From: Clostridia bacterium
GTDB lineage: Bacteria; Bacillota; Clostridia; UBA1381; UBA9506
DNA: 64,000 nt
Assembly: GCA_017416855.1 (NCBI GenBank)
Contig: JAFQAZ010000032.1
Span: forward strand, 1 to 64,000
Reading direction: 5' to 3'
Under the pieces are notes generated by a model that saw only the letters and a program-made list of their open reading frames with translations, made no database searches and was not told the DNA's origin. A program made the position numbers and the translations under genes. This document shows positions 19,653-29,825 of this stretch, in pieces; the first letter of the stretch is position 1; each line of letters begins with the position of its first letter.

Positions 19653-20222
19653 CTATTTTCCGTTGCTGTTAAACCGATTCATAGCAGAGGCGGCCCCCCG
19701 CTTAATAATTTCCTCCACCATATCCGGCACCAAATCCACAGCTTTAGACATTACTTTAATCTCTTCATCAGTAAACTTAGAAAGCACCCAATCCGCCAGA
19801 TCATAGCCCTGCGGTTTCATACCCACGCCTAAGCGGATGCGGGGAAAATTATCACTTTTTAAATGATATAAAATGGATTTAATGCCGTTATGACCGCCAT
19901 CAGACCCCTTGGGGCGGATGCGGATGCGACCGGCATCTAAATTAATGTCATCATAAATGACAATCAGATTTTCCGGGGGCAGTTTATAAAAATTCATAAT
20001 TTCTGCAACACTTTCGCCGGATAAATTCACAAAGGTCTGGGGCTTTACCAACAGCACCTTTTCGCTGCCAAGGTATCCTTCCCCAACCAATGCTTTAAAC
20101 TTAATTTTATTCATCTGTATGCCCAAAGATGCCGCCAGAAAATCCAGACTGATAAACCCAATGTTATGCTTGGTATTTTCATATTGCTTCCCCGGGTTTC
20201 CAATTCCTAAAATGACATACAT
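19653..20222 (-). CDS. pth: Peptidyl-tRNA hydrolase
   Basis: 189 aa. Releases peptides from drop-off peptidyl-tRNA in the cytoplasm. Shows GNPGKQYENTKHNIGF at residues 8-23 with the catalytic His, QTFVNLSGESV near 62, and the conserved Asp in IVIYDDINLD near 90. The GGHNGIKSI segment binds tRNA. It lies 4 bp after the O-methyltransferase gene and 14 bp before mfd, in the long repair/translation run. Confidence 0.98.
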   Translation of the reverse strand: MYVILGIGNPGKQYENTKHNIGFISLDFLAASLGIQMNKIKFKALVGEGYLGSEKVLLVKPQTFVNLSGESVAEIMNFYKLPPENLIVIYDDINLDAGRIRIRPKGSDGGHNGIKSILYHLKSDNFPRIRLGVGMKPQGYDLADWVLSKFTDEEIKVMSKAVDLVPDMVEEIIKRGAASAMNRFNSNGK

Positions 20223-20226
20223 TGTT

Positions 20227-20880
20227 TTATGACTCCTTAATCAGTGTAATTGCCACCCCGTCACCTACGGGCAACACCGCTGTGTAAAACCGCGGCTCGT
20301 GACATAAATAATCTAAGTACTCCCGCATAGCACGAACACCGGTTCTATGCTTGTGGGCAGGCTCCCCCGGCGCCGCTGTGCGACCGCCATAGAGCACATT
20401 ATCCGTCACCACCATACTACCGGGCTGTACTTTATCCAGTATTTTTTCAAAGTATCGCATACTGGCACCTTTGGCCGCATCAATAAACACCAAATCAAAG
20501 GGACCTTCCAAAGTGTCCAGCACTTCTTCTGCATCTCCGCAAATGGGCTTCACTTTATCCAGCGCCCCAAACGCCCGCAGATTCTGCCTTGCCATTAAAA
20601 ACCGTTCTTCATCTTTTTCAATGGTGATAATCTGCGCCTGTTTGCCGCTACCTGTGTATAGCATTAAGGCAGAATACCCTGCCGCCGTACCGATTTCCAG
20701 AATCCGTTTGGGGGCTTTTGCCGCCGCCAAAAGATATAAAAGCCGTGCTGTAGGACGAACTGCCGCCGGAATATCCTCCTTCCGGCAAGACTCCTCCAAA
20801 GAACGCAAAAAGCCGTCCTCCGGCACCTGAAGGGCGTTTAAAAATTCATCAATATAGGGATATGTAATCTGATTATCCAT
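20227..20880 (-). CDS. Class I SAM O-methyltransferase, TrmR-like
   Basis: 217 aa. Catechol-O-methyltransferase fold with the SAM motif LEIGTAAGYSALML near 60-73, IEKDEERF near 88, VFIDAAKG near 131 and VVTDNVLYGG near 156, which hold the metal-binding Asp and Asn. Firmicute relatives (YrrM/TrmR) methylate 5-hydroxyuridine in tRNA wobble positions; the neighbours pth and miaA are also tRNA genes, which supports that reading. A small-molecule substrate cannot be excluded. It lies 11 bp downstream of recD2. Confidence 0.85.
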   Translation of the reverse strand: MDNQITYPYIDEFLNALQVPEDGFLRSLEESCRKEDIPAAVRPTARLLYLLAAAKAPKRILEIGTAAGYSALMLYTGSGKQAQIITIEKDEERFLMARQNLRAFGALDKVKPICGDAEEVLDTLEGPFDLVFIDAAKGASMRYFEKILDKVQPGSMVVTDNVLYGGRTAAPGEPAHKHRTGVRAMREYLDYLCHEPRFYTAVLPVGDGVAITLIKES

Positions 20881-20891
20881 AGTTGCCTCTT

Positions 20892-23102
20892 TTATAAAAA
20901 TTCCTGCAAAGCAGAATACCTTTTTTCTTCAAAATCATTATTGACCATGGTTTCTACCGCACTTTTCTGTCCTACCAATATAACCAGCTTTGCCCCACGA
21001 GTCACAGCTGTGTAAATCAAATTTCTCGTCATTAAGCGAGGCACACCGTGAAATACAGGCATCACCACAGCCGGAAACTCACTGCCCTGACTTTTATGCA
21101 CCGTCACCGCATAGGCGTGTTCCAATTCTTCAAACATCGGCGGTTTATATACCACACGACGTTCTCCATCAAATACGACCGAAATTTCATCAGAGTCTAC
21201 CCGTTCAATCATACCAATATCGCCGTTATACACACCCACACCCTCATCATTACCCTCTAAGGCTTCCCAGGGCAGGTCATAATTATTCTTAATCTGCATC
21301 ACCTTATCACCTTCGCGCAGGGTTCGTAAGGCACTTGTCCGTTCTTTTTTGCCTTTTTCTGCCGGATTCAGCGCCTCCTGCAGAAGTTTGTTTAGGTTGA
21401 TGACACCGGCAGTTGTTTTCTTCATAGGCGAAATCACTTGAATATCTCCCATAGGGTCAAATCCGTAGGCTTTTGGCAATCGGTTTTTAACCAGATCGAC
21501 CAATTTTTCAGCAATAGCCTCCGCGCCCAAAGCATTTACAAAGAAAAAGTCTTTGTCTTTTTCATTAAAAATCGGCATATCGCCACGATTAATCCGATGA
21601 GCATTTAGCACAATCATGCTTTCCTCAGCCTGACGGAATACTGTATCAAGCCGCACAACCGGTGCCTTCCCTGAGGCCACCACATCCTTTAATACATTGC
21701 CGGCGCCCACCGGTGGCAATTGATCGGAATCCCCCACCAAAATCAGCTGTCTGCCTGGTTTTATGGCCTCTACCAATGCCGAAAGCAGAAGCACATCGGC
21801 CATGCTGGCTTCATCCACAATCACCACATCCTCCGAAAGAGGGTCTTCTGCATTTTTATTATATTGCCGGAGGAGTTCATCATCCCCCGCATAACCCACC
21901 TCTAGCAAGCGGTGAATGGTCTTAGCTTCATAGCCGGAGAGCTGACTCATCCGTTTGGCCGCCCGACCGGTTGGAGCACAAAGGGCAATTTTTTTCTTTC
22001 TTTTTTTAAAGGCCGCAATCAAAAACCGAATAGCCGTGGTTTTCCCTGTACCGGGACCACCGGTGATAACGGAAAAACCGGCTGTTAAGGCCGTGAGCAC
22101 CGCTTCCTTCTGCATCGGCGCCAAAGTAATGCCCCGCTCTTCTTCTAAAGCGGCAATTTCATTCTCCACATCCCGAATCAGTTTCATATCCGGTGCTTTG
22201 GAATGCTCCGTCATTTCCTTTAAGGTTTCTGCCAGACTCCGTTCCGCCTCATATAAGGTGGTTAAAAATATCCCTTCGCCCTCTTCCGTTTTCTGGCTGA
22301 CAAGCTGTCCCATAGCTAGGAGAGAAACCAATGCGTTTTCCACTAGCAGGCAGTCGGCACCCAAAAGCTGTGCCGCTGTCTGTACTAAAATCTCACGGGG
22401 AAGATAGGTATGCCCCCCGGAAAAAGCACCGTATGTTAAAGTGTGAATCACACCGGCACGAATGCGGTTTTCATCCTCCGGCATCACACCTAAATTCCGT
22501 GCCACTCCATCTGCCGTGCGAAAGCTGATGCCCCGAATGTGTTCACAGAGTAAATAGGGGTTCGCTTCAATTTTCTTCACCGCCCGGCTGCCAAACAGTT
22601 CATAAAGCCGCATAGCATGACCGGTGGCAATGCCGTGCTTTTGCACAAACATAATAAGCTGCTCTAAATCTTTTGTTTCCAAATAAGAGTTACGTATCTG
22701 AAAGGCTTTTTTCTCTGTTATACCTTTAATTTCTGCCAGTCGTTCCGGTGTATCTTCAATCACCCGCAGACTATCCACCCCAAAGCGCTCTACTATTTTT
22801 TCTGCCGTTGCTCGACGGACACCGGAAATAATACCCGAGGCCAAAAAGCTTAAAATTTCTGCTTCGTCTCCCGGTTCAGGGCGCAAAAAGCCTATCATCT
22901 TCAGCTGTTTGCCGTAGCTGGGATGATAATGCCAGCCTCCCATAACCGTCAGGCTTTCGCCCGGGTTTACAAAAGGCATCGTCCCTGTGCAGGTAACCAC
23001 TTCTTTTTCCTCCGTTAGCAGATCGAAGATGCTGTAGCCGTTTTCTTTATTAAAATAGATAACCTCCGTTACCGTTCCGGTAAGCTTCAGGGGTTCTTCC
23101 AT
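20892..23102 (-). CDS. recD2: RecD2-type ATP-dependent DNA helicase
   Basis: 736 aa. Superfamily 1B 5'-3' helicase not associated with RecBC. An N-terminal OB-like domain and helix-hairpin-helix repeats (about 80-200) mark the RecD2 class. Walker A GGPGTGKTTA near residue 350, DEASM near 430, QLPPVGAGNVL, and the C-terminal AYAVTVHKSQGSEFP motif are present. It takes part in recombination repair and mismatch-repair-linked processes. Its start overlaps the end of miaA by 16 bp, so the two are translationally coupled. Confidence 0.95.
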   Translation of the reverse strand: MEEPLKLTGTVTEVIYFNKENGYSIFDLLTEEKEVVTCTGTMPFVNPGESLTVMGGWHYHPSYGKQLKMIGFLRPEPGDEAEILSFLASGIISGVRRATAEKIVERFGVDSLRVIEDTPERLAEIKGITEKKAFQIRNSYLETKDLEQLIMFVQKHGIATGHAMRLYELFGSRAVKKIEANPYLLCEHIRGISFRTADGVARNLGVMPEDENRIRAGVIHTLTYGAFSGGHTYLPREILVQTAAQLLGADCLLVENALVSLLAMGQLVSQKTEEGEGIFLTTLYEAERSLAETLKEMTEHSKAPDMKLIRDVENEIAALEEERGITLAPMQKEAVLTALTAGFSVITGGPGTGKTTAIRFLIAAFKKRKKKIALCAPTGRAAKRMSQLSGYEAKTIHRLLEVGYAGDDELLRQYNKNAEDPLSEDVVIVDEASMADVLLLSALVEAIKPGRQLILVGDSDQLPPVGAGNVLKDVVASGKAPVVRLDTVFRQAEESMIVLNAHRINRGDMPIFNEKDKDFFFVNALGAEAIAEKLVDLVKNRLPKAYGFDPMGDIQVISPMKKTTAGVINLNKLLQEALNPAEKGKKERTSALRTLREGDKVMQIKNNYDLPWEALEGNDEGVGVYNGDIGMIERVDSDEISVVFDGERRVVYKPPMFEELEHAYAVTVHKSQGSEFPAVVMPVFHGVPRLMTRNLIYTAVTRGAKLVILVGQKSAVETMVNNDFEEKRYSALQEFL

Positions 23103-24010
23103 GTAAAAGCCTCCAATATTTTCTGTAAGGCACCCTCTTCCAAGGGATTAATCCACAAATACCGTTCATCGCGGCGGAACCAGGTAAGTTGCCGTTTTGC
23201 ATAACGCCTTGTGGCTTTTTTTATTTCTTCAATGCACTCTTCCCGACTGATGCTGCCGTCTAAATAATCAAACACTTCTTTATAGCCAATGCCCTGCATA
23301 GACTGTAATTCTCTCGAAAGGCCCATCTCTTTCAGGGCTTTGGCCTCGTCAAAGAGTCCCTCCGTTACCATATTGTCTACACGTTTTTCAATCCGCTCAT
23401 ACAGCAGTTCCCGGGGAGGACAAAGCATCACCATAAATGGTTCATAAGGAGAAGGTATCAGCTTTGACCGCTTGTTCTGTTCTGTTAAGGTCAGTCCCGT
23501 GGTTTCAAAAATCTCCAGAGCACGAACCACCCGCTTCTGATTGTTGGGGTGAATGTTTTCAGCAGCCACCGGGTCGATGGTCTTTAATCTTTCATACAAG
23601 GGTTCAATGCCTTTTTCTTCTACCTCCTGCCAAAGTCTTTCACGGACTTTGGTATCCATTTCACCTTCAGCAAATTCAACGTTATCCACCAAAGAGGAAA
23701 TGTAAAGACCCGTACCGCCGGCAACAATGGGAAGATGTCCCCTTTGCAGAATGCCGTCTATGCAGGTTTTGGCCTCTTTCACATAATCCGCTACCGAAAA
23801 CCGGTCAAAAGGGGATAGAAAGTCCAGCATATAATGAGGAATGCCCTGCTTTTCATCCTCTGTTGGCTTAGCGCTTGCAATATTCAGTTCTTTGTAAATC
23901 TGAATAGAGTCGGCCGACACCACCTCGCCGCCCAAATGCTGTGCCAGCTGCACCGCAAAGGCTGTTTTACCGCTGGCGGTGGGACCGGCCACCACGACAA
24001 TCCGCTTCAT
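23087..24010 (-). CDS. miaA: tRNA dimethylallyltransferase MiaA
   Basis: 307 aa. Adds dimethylallyl to A37 of tRNAs reading UNN codons. P-loop GPTASGKTAFA at residues 9-19, SADSIQIYKELNIASAKPT near 34-52, and GGTGLYISSLV near 98. It takes the dimethylallyl diphosphate made through the dxr pathway encoded a few genes upstream. It follows mutL by 3 bp, the classical mutL-miaA order, and overlaps recD2. Confidence 0.98.
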   Translation of the reverse strand: MKRIVVVAGPTASGKTAFAVQLAQHLGGEVVSADSIQIYKELNIASAKPTEDEKQGIPHYMLDFLSPFDRFSVADYVKEAKTCIDGILQRGHLPIVAGGTGLYISSLVDNVEFAEGEMDTKVRERLWQEVEEKGIEPLYERLKTIDPVAAENIHPNNQKRVVRALEIFETTGLTLTEQNKRSKLIPSPYEPFMVMLCPPRELLYERIEKRVDNMVTEGLFDEAKALKEMGLSRELQSMQGIGYKEVFDYLDGSISREECIEEIKKATRRYAKRQLTWFRRDERYLWINPLEEGALQKILEAFTWKNP

Positions 24011-24013
24011 AGG

Positions 24014-25987
24014 TTATACAATCCTTTTAAACTGTTTTTCAATAAATGACTTGGTCATAGCCACCGTAATAGGTCTGCCATGAGGGCAGGTGTTAATGGA
24101 ATCCAACGCAAACACCGCATCTAAAAGCTTTTTCATTTCACTCTCCTGCAATTTATTGCCAGCCTTCACCGCACTCTTGCAGGCAATGGTATACAGCGCT
24201 CTTTGTGCTTTGGAAGCTGTAGCATCCTTTCGTTTTTCGCCCAGATTGCCCAGCACTTCTAAGAACAACGCCTGCAGACCCTGCTCGTCCAGCGCTTCGG
24301 GTGCTCCACGGAGAATTACGGTTTTATCGCCAAAGCTTTCCGCTTCAAAGCCCATATCTGAAAGCATCTCCTGATAATCATAAAACAAGCTTTCCTCTGT
24401 AGCCGTCAACCGGACCGTCACGGGAATGAGCAGCATCTGAGATTCTATTCTACGGCCTTCATATTGCTTTAAGAGTTCTTCATAGCGTAGTCTCTCGTGG
24501 GCTGCGTGCTGATCAACCAAATAAAGCTGGTCATCCTTTTCCACTAAAATATATGTATTAAACACCTGTCCGCAAATGCGATATGTAATCTGTTTGGTTT
24601 CCGACACAACAGCTACCTGCTCCGGTTCATAAATGGTTTCTGCCTTTGGGACAGTCTCAGCCGGTTTTGGCTCTTCTTTTACCACCGGTTCCGGCCTACT
24701 GATCTGTGTTGGCTCTGCAGTGTTTTGCACCGGTTGTTCTTTCGGTTTTTCTTCTGTTTTAACAAAAGACCTTTCCGTGCCAAAGCTTATTTTTGCCTGA
24801 CCTCTCTCCGTCTTTTGAGTCAGACCTTTCCAAACAAATGGTTCTGTCGGCTCTGCCTTTTTAAGAATGGCCGGTTCCTGCATAATCACTGCCGGTCGTT
24901 TTGCGGCAGAAGTCGACGGCTGGCTCACCGGTGTAGCTGCGGTTGTCTTCAATAACGTCGGCTCTTCCTCTGTTTTAAGAGTAACGGCCGGAATTTCATT
25001 TTTCTGATACAGCGCATTCTTTGCCGCCCAGTACACGCAATGATACACCGCTTTTTCATCGGCAAATTTAGCTTCTAACTTCGTAGGGTGCACATTGATA
25101 TCCACCATTGATGGCGGCAGCGTAACCAACAGCACACAGGCAGGGAATTTGCCTCCCATCAGTTCGTTTTTATAGGCCTCCTCCACCGCACGGGCTAAAA
25201 GGGGGCTTTTAATAAAACGGCCGTTTACAAAAAAGCTCTGCATACTGCGGTTCGGTCTTGCTCCGGCACCGGTAGCGCAAAAACCGGATACGGACACGCC
25301 ACCTTCTTCATATTCTGCCGGACGCATAGTACTCTTTAAATCCTTGCCGTAAACCGCAAAAATACTGTTTAACAGCTTTGAATCCCCGGCCGTAAAAAGA
25401 ACTTCTTTTCCGTCTGCAATCAGGCGAAAGGACACATCGGAACGAGCCAAAGCCAAACGATTCACAATGTCTTCTATGTAACCTGCTTCGGTATAATTTT
25501 TCTTTAAAAATTTCATCCGGGCCGGAGTGGTCATAAATAAATCACGGACAACCACTGTGGTACCCACAGGGCAACCGGCTTCACTGCAATCTACAATTTC
25601 GCCATCTTCAGCCACCAGATGTGTGCCTGTTTCTTCATCCTGGGTGCGGGTATAAATCTCCAGCTTTGCCACAGCCGCAATGCTGGATAGCGCCTCACCG
25701 CGAAACCCTAATGTCATGATAGCATCCAAATCAGAGGCTTCTGCAATTTTACTTGTTGCGTGACGAAGAAGTGCTACCGGCACATCCTCCCGGGACATAC
25801 CGTGACCGTTATCCGTCACCCGCATATAGGTAATGCCGCCGTTCTTAATCTCAGCCACAATGTGTGTAGCACCGGCATCCAGAGCATTTTCCAAAAGTTC
25901 TTTTATAACGGAAGCAGGACGCTCCACCACTTCTCCAGCCGCTATTTTATTGGAAACAGATTTGTCCAGAACCTGAATTTTTCCCAT
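24014..25987 (-). CDS. mutL: DNA mismatch repair protein MutL
   Basis: 657 aa from ATG 25987; the GTG at 25996 overlaps the GAGGTG ribosome site. The N-terminal GHKL ATPase shows ELLENALDAGAT near 30-41, DNGHGM near 60 and GFRGEAL near 93. A Pro/Glu/Lys-rich linker (about 330-460) follows. The C-terminal domain has the metal-endonuclease motif DQHAAHERLRYE near residue 492, ACKSAVKAG near 605 and CPHGRP near 634. So this MutL can nick DNA itself, as in bacteria without MutH. mutS is not in the window. Confidence 0.97.
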   Translation of the reverse strand: MGKIQVLDKSVSNKIAAGEVVERPASVIKELLENALDAGATHIVAEIKNGGITYMRVTDNGHGMSREDVPVALLRHATSKIAEASDLDAIMTLGFRGEALSSIAAVAKLEIYTRTQDEETGTHLVAEDGEIVDCSEAGCPVGTTVVVRDLFMTTPARMKFLKKNYTEAGYIEDIVNRLALARSDVSFRLIADGKEVLFTAGDSKLLNSIFAVYGKDLKSTMRPAEYEEGGVSVSGFCATGAGARPNRSMQSFFVNGRFIKSPLLARAVEEAYKNELMGGKFPACVLLVTLPPSMVDINVHPTKLEAKFADEKAVYHCVYWAAKNALYQKNEIPAVTLKTEEEPTLLKTTAATPVSQPSTSAAKRPAVIMQEPAILKKAEPTEPFVWKGLTQKTERGQAKISFGTERSFVKTEEKPKEQPVQNTAEPTQISRPEPVVKEEPKPAETVPKAETIYEPEQVAVVSETKQITYRICGQVFNTYILVEKDDQLYLVDQHAAHERLRYEELLKQYEGRRIESQMLLIPVTVRLTATEESLFYDYQEMLSDMGFEAESFGDKTVILRGAPEALDEQGLQALFLEVLGNLGEKRKDATASKAQRALYTIACKSAVKAGNKLQESEMKKLLDAVFALDSINTCPHGRPITVAMTKSFIEKQFKRIV

Positions 25988-26000
25988 GTTTTTCACCTCA

Positions 26001-27038
26001 TTACTTTACAAAAAGTTTGAGTACATCCATATAAGCAATCACAATTGATAACAAAATCAAAAGAGCAAAGCCAACAAAATGCACCATGCCCTCTTTTTCC
26101 GGTGGCAGGGGTTTTCTTCGAATCATTTCCACAAGAATGAAGAAAATGCGTCCGCCATCCAGCGCAGGGATAGGTAATAAATTGAAAACACCTAAATTTA
26201 TGGTTAGCAAAATGGTAAGCTGCAACAAATTCATAAACCCTGCCCAACCATTTTGTGCCGTTGCCTCCACCGCTGAGCCTATTTCTGACACAATGCCAAC
26301 AGGACCGGACATACTGGAAAAAGCAATTTTTCCGCGAATTAAATCCACAAAGCTGGAGAGAATCACCTTTCCGTAAAAAGCCGTATCACAAAAGCCGTTT
26401 TTCACCGTAAGCCATAGGTTATTTTCTTTGGCCAACAATGTGATGCCCAACGTATTTTGTTCAGCCTGTTCATCTGGTGATAAGGTGAGGTTTATTTTTT
26501 CTCCTGCACGCCTTACCACAACGTGAGCATCGCCTTCCATCCACTGATCTTTTTCCCAATATAAATCGCGGACAGTATTAATGACTTTTCCGTTAAACCG
26601 GATGATGGTATCTTCCGGCATCATGCCGGCTTGTTCTGCCATGCTCCCCGGCGCCACCGTAGCAACCTCCGGAACCACAACAGACTGTATACTTCCGTAA
26701 AGCAAAAACAGCAGCAAGAGCCCTAATAACACATTCATAAAGGCTCCTGCTACCGTTATAATCAGTTTCACCCACGCGGGTTTGTTAGAAAGGGCTTTAT
26801 CATCCTCTGAAGACTTGTCTTCCCCTTCCAAAGCACAAAAACCGCCTATTGGAAACAGGCGGACAGAGTATAAAGTTTCTCCTTTTTGTTTGCCGTAAAT
26901 TTTAGGCCCCATGCCAATGGCAAACTCGTGCACACGCACACCCAGACCCTTGGCTGCCAAAAAGTGGCCCAATTCGTGTACAAAAATTAAAATACAAAAA
27001 ATCAATATTGCCGCCACAGCGGTCCACAATCCAGTCAT
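26001..27038 (-). CDS. rseP: Site-2 metalloprotease RseP
   Basis: 345 aa, membrane zinc protease that cuts anti-sigma factors and leftover signal peptides within the membrane. HELGH at residues 21-25 in the first helix, a central PDZ domain (about 115-185) and NLLPIPALDGGR near 295 with the third zinc ligand. About four membrane segments. It lies 21 bp after dxr, in the conserved dxr-rseP order. Confidence 0.96.
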   Translation of the reverse strand: MTGLWTAVAAILIFCILIFVHELGHFLAAKGLGVRVHEFAIGMGPKIYGKQKGETLYSVRLFPIGGFCALEGEDKSSEDDKALSNKPAWVKLIITVAGAFMNVLLGLLLLFLLYGSIQSVVVPEVATVAPGSMAEQAGMMPEDTIIRFNGKVINTVRDLYWEKDQWMEGDAHVVVRRAGEKINLTLSPDEQAEQNTLGITLLAKENNLWLTVKNGFCDTAFYGKVILSSFVDLIRGKIAFSSMSGPVGIVSEIGSAVEATAQNGWAGFMNLLQLTILLTINLGVFNLLPIPALDGGRIFFILVEMIRRKPLPPEKEGMVHFVGFALLILLSIVIAYMDVLKLFVK

Positions 27039-27059
27039 ATTGCCTCCTTTGGCTGATTC

Positions 27060-28217
27060 CTATTGAGTGAGTGCCAAAACCTGTTCTCTCGCCCAACGGT
27101 CTGCTGCTAAAATCTCTTCCAAAGAGGGATTTTCCACAACGCGGTGCGCCTGCATCACCCGTTCTAAGGTTTCTGCAATGTCCAAAAATCCCAGTTGCTT
27201 ATGTAAAAACAGAGAAACCGCCGCTTCGTTGGCACCATTTAACACACAAGGCATAGTGTGCCCAACTTTTGCCGCTTCATACGCAAGAGCCAGACAACGG
27301 AAGGTTTCCATATCCGGTTTTTCAAAGGTTAATGTACCTGCCGCTGCCAAATCCAATGTGTTATCCGTCATAGGCAAACGGTCAGGATAGGTTAACGCAT
27401 ACTGAATGGGCAACTTCATATCCGGCACGCCCATCTGTGCTAACACTGCACCATCTGTCAGTTCAATCATAGAATGAACAATACTCTGACGATGAACCAA
27501 CACGTCAATTTTATCTGCCGTCACGTCAAAAAGCTGTGCCGCTTCCAACACTTCCAGTCCTTTATTCATTAAAGTCGCCGAATCAATCGTAATTTTGGCG
27601 CCCATATCCCAGTTGGGATGTTTAAGCGCCTTTTCTGGTGTAATATCGGCAAGTTCTTCTCTCGTTTTACCGGCAAAAGGACCACCGGAAGCTGTCAGCA
27701 GAATCCGTTTCAGTTCTGCTTTTCTGCGATCTTTCCGCACTGCTTCAAGGCACTGGAAAATAGCGCTGTGCTCACTATCCACCGGAATCAGTTCAGCACC
27801 GGATTCTTTTATAACAGAACGAACCAAATCCCCGGCTGCCACCAGAGTTTCTTTGTTGGCAAGTGCCAGTCGTTTGCCGGCTTTTGCTGCAGCCAGAGCC
27901 GGTTTTAATCCGGCAATGCCCACAATAGCCGCAATCACGATATCACTTGCAGTATCTGCTGCAATGGCTTCCATTCCCTCCTCGCCTGAAAGAACCTTTG
28001 TATCGGTATCAGCTACCTTTATCTTCAGTTCTGCCGCCAGACTTTCATCTGCTACACAGGCAATATGGGGACGGAATTTTCTGATTTGCTCTTCTAAAAG
28101 CTTAATGTTCCGGCCGGCACCCAGAGCTTCTATCGTTATGTTGTCACTATGCTCTGCAACCTCCAAAGTTTGCGTGCCAATGGAACCGGTTGAACCCAAT
28201 ACTGTTAATTTCATCAT
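27060..28217 (-). CDS. dxr: 1-deoxy-D-xylulose-5-phosphate reductoisomerase
   Basis: 385 aa. Converts DXP to methylerythritol phosphate with NADPH, the committed step of the MEP isoprenoid pathway. NADPH motif LGSTGSIGTQTLEV at 7-20, TASGGPF near 178, HPNWDMGAKITIDSATLMNK near 203-222 in the metal/substrate site. Overlaps the cdsA stop by 4 bp (ATGA). Supplies precursors to uppS and miaA in this same gene run. Confidence 0.98.
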   Translation of the reverse strand: MMKLTVLGSTGSIGTQTLEVAEHSDNITIEALGAGRNIKLLEEQIRKFRPHIACVADESLAAELKIKVADTDTKVLSGEEGMEAIAADTASDIVIAAIVGIAGLKPALAAAKAGKRLALANKETLVAAGDLVRSVIKESGAELIPVDSEHSAIFQCLEAVRKDRRKAELKRILLTASGGPFAGKTREELADITPEKALKHPNWDMGAKITIDSATLMNKGLEVLEAAQLFDVTADKIDVLVHRQSIVHSMIELTDGAVLAQMGVPDMKLPIQYALTYPDRLPMTDNTLDLAAAGTLTFEKPDMETFRCLALAYEAAKVGHTMPCVLNGANEAAVSLFLHKQLGFLDIAETLERVMQAHRVVENPSLEEILAADRWAREQVLALTQ

Positions 28218-29032
28218 TTGTAAATAACCTCAAATACTGATAAGAAATAGTACACCACCGGTGCGATAAACAATAAGCTATCCACTCTGTCCACCAGTCC
28301 GCCGTGGCCAGGTATTAAATTGCCAAAATCCTTAATGCCAAATTCCCGTTTAATCACCGATGCGGATAAATCGCCAAGTTGAGAAACCACACCGCAAATT
28401 AAACCGAGAGAAAGAAGCGCTATGTAATTCACAGTAAAACCAAAAGCAAAGTCCATAAGCAGTCCATAGACAGCAAACATAAGCAATGAGCCTGCAACAG
28501 CTCCCACAGAACCTTCTACAGTTTTATTGGGGCTGATGGCAGGAATCAGTTTATGCTTTCCTAAGAGACAGCCGGTGAAATACGCAAATGTATCCGGCAT
28601 CCACGCCCCTAAGAGCGGAATAAAAATCAAATAAAGGCCGTGGCCCATCATACGCACACCATTTAAATGCAGCGGCAACAACACAGCATAGAGCAGCATA
28701 AACAGCGATTTTGTTACATCGGCAAACTTAACAACGTTGTGAAAGAGTACTGAAAAAATCATCAGCATCATAATATATGCCGTTATAACAAACACAATTC
28801 TGTCATAAGGGAAAAAGACAGGCATACAGAAAACTGCCGCTGCAAACAGATAGTTCAGTGCAACCAGTTGCCATTTTTCCTGCATCTGAAAGGTTGTGTG
28901 TAATTCATACAGCATAATAAAGCTGACCAGCATCATAGCAATATAAAAAACCACCGATGGTGCGAAAATAATGCCCAGTACAACAATAATGCCAAAAAAA
29001 GCACTAATTAAACGAACTTTTAATTTTGACAC
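28214..29032 (-). CDS. cdsA: Phosphatidate cytidylyltransferase
   Basis: 272 aa, about seven to eight membrane segments. Makes CDP-diacylglycerol from phosphatidate and CTP for phospholipid synthesis. The C-terminal signature is present: SQLGDLSASVIKREFGIKD near 215-233 and IPGHGGLVDRVDS near 238. GTG start at 29032 with AAGGAG 8 bp upstream. It lies between uppS and dxr, the standard order. Confidence 0.97.
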   Translation of the reverse strand: MSKLKVRLISAFFGIIVVLGIIFAPSVVFYIAMMLVSFIMLYELHTTFQMQEKWQLVALNYLFAAAVFCMPVFFPYDRIVFVITAYIMMLMIFSVLFHNVVKFADVTKSLFMLLYAVLLPLHLNGVRMMGHGLYLIFIPLLGAWMPDTFAYFTGCLLGKHKLIPAISPNKTVEGSVGAVAGSLLMFAVYGLLMDFAFGFTVNYIALLSLGLICGVVSQLGDLSASVIKREFGIKDFGNLIPGHGGLVDRVDSLLFIAPVVYYFLSVFEVIYK

Positions 29033-29062
29033 CTTAATTCTCCTTCCAAACAGCGGTGCGGT

Positions 29063-29815
29063 TTATGCACCAAACCGTCTGTTTCTATTCTGATAGTCCA
29101 AAATAGCTCGCGTAAAATCGCGATTTGAAAAGTCCGGCCAATTAATATCCGAGAACCAAAATTCGCTGTAAGCCGACTGCCACAACAAAAAGTTTGAAAG
29201 TCTGAGTTCTCCGCTGGGACGGATAATTAAATCCACATCCGGCACCTCATCGGTATAAATCCGCTCAGAAATCATATCTTCTGTCAGGTCTTCCGGAGCC
29301 ACACTACCTTCACGAATTCCCTCACTCAACTTTTTCATTGCTTGAACAATTTCCTGTCGACCGCCGTAGTTGATAGCCAGATACAGCGTTAAGCCTTCAC
29401 GACCCCGGGTGTATTCCTCCACCACATCAATCTCACGGTTAATTTCGTCAGAAAGTGCACTACGGTCACCAATCACGCGAATGATAACCCGCTTACCGGC
29501 CAACTGTTCTTTGTCTTTTAAGTATTCAAGCAGTAAATCCATCAGCGCGTCTACTTCTGCTTTCGGACGTTTCCAGTTTTCTGTACTGAAAGCATAGGCT
29601 GTTATGTACTTAACGCCAATTCCCTCTGCAAATTCGGTAATACGGCGCAAAACCTGAGCACCGGCACGGTGGCCGGCACTGCGGGGCAGACCTCTTTTTT
29701 TCGCCCAACGGCCGTTGCCGTCCATAATAATACCTACATGCTTCGGCACGTTGTTGGGGTCAATTTCTTTTAAAAGCTGCTTCGAGGGCCTGAACTTATC
29801 AAAAAACTTAAACAT
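29063..29815 (-). CDS. uppS: Undecaprenyl diphosphate synthase (cis-prenyltransferase)
   Basis: 250 aa from ATG 29815, chosen because AAGGGGA lies just upstream; an in-frame extension to 29863 would overlap frr. Builds the C55 lipid carrier for cell-wall precursors from farnesyl and isopentenyl diphosphates. Catalytic Asp in IIMDGNGRWAKKRG near residue 30, GHRAGAQVL near 47, and the C-terminal RPSGELRLSNFLLWQ and YSEFWFSDINWPDF segments. Confidence 0.97.
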   Translation of the reverse strand: MFKFFDKFRPSKQLLKEIDPNNVPKHVGIIMDGNGRWAKKRGLPRSAGHRAGAQVLRRITEFAEGIGVKYITAYAFSTENWKRPKAEVDALMDLLLEYLKDKEQLAGKRVIIRVIGDRSALSDEINREIDVVEEYTRGREGLTLYLAINYGGRQEIVQAMKKLSEGIREGSVAPEDLTEDMISERIYTDEVPDVDLIIRPSGELRLSNFLLWQSAYSEFWFSDINWPDFSNRDFTRAILDYQNRNRRFGA

Positions 29816-29825
29816 AAAAATCCCC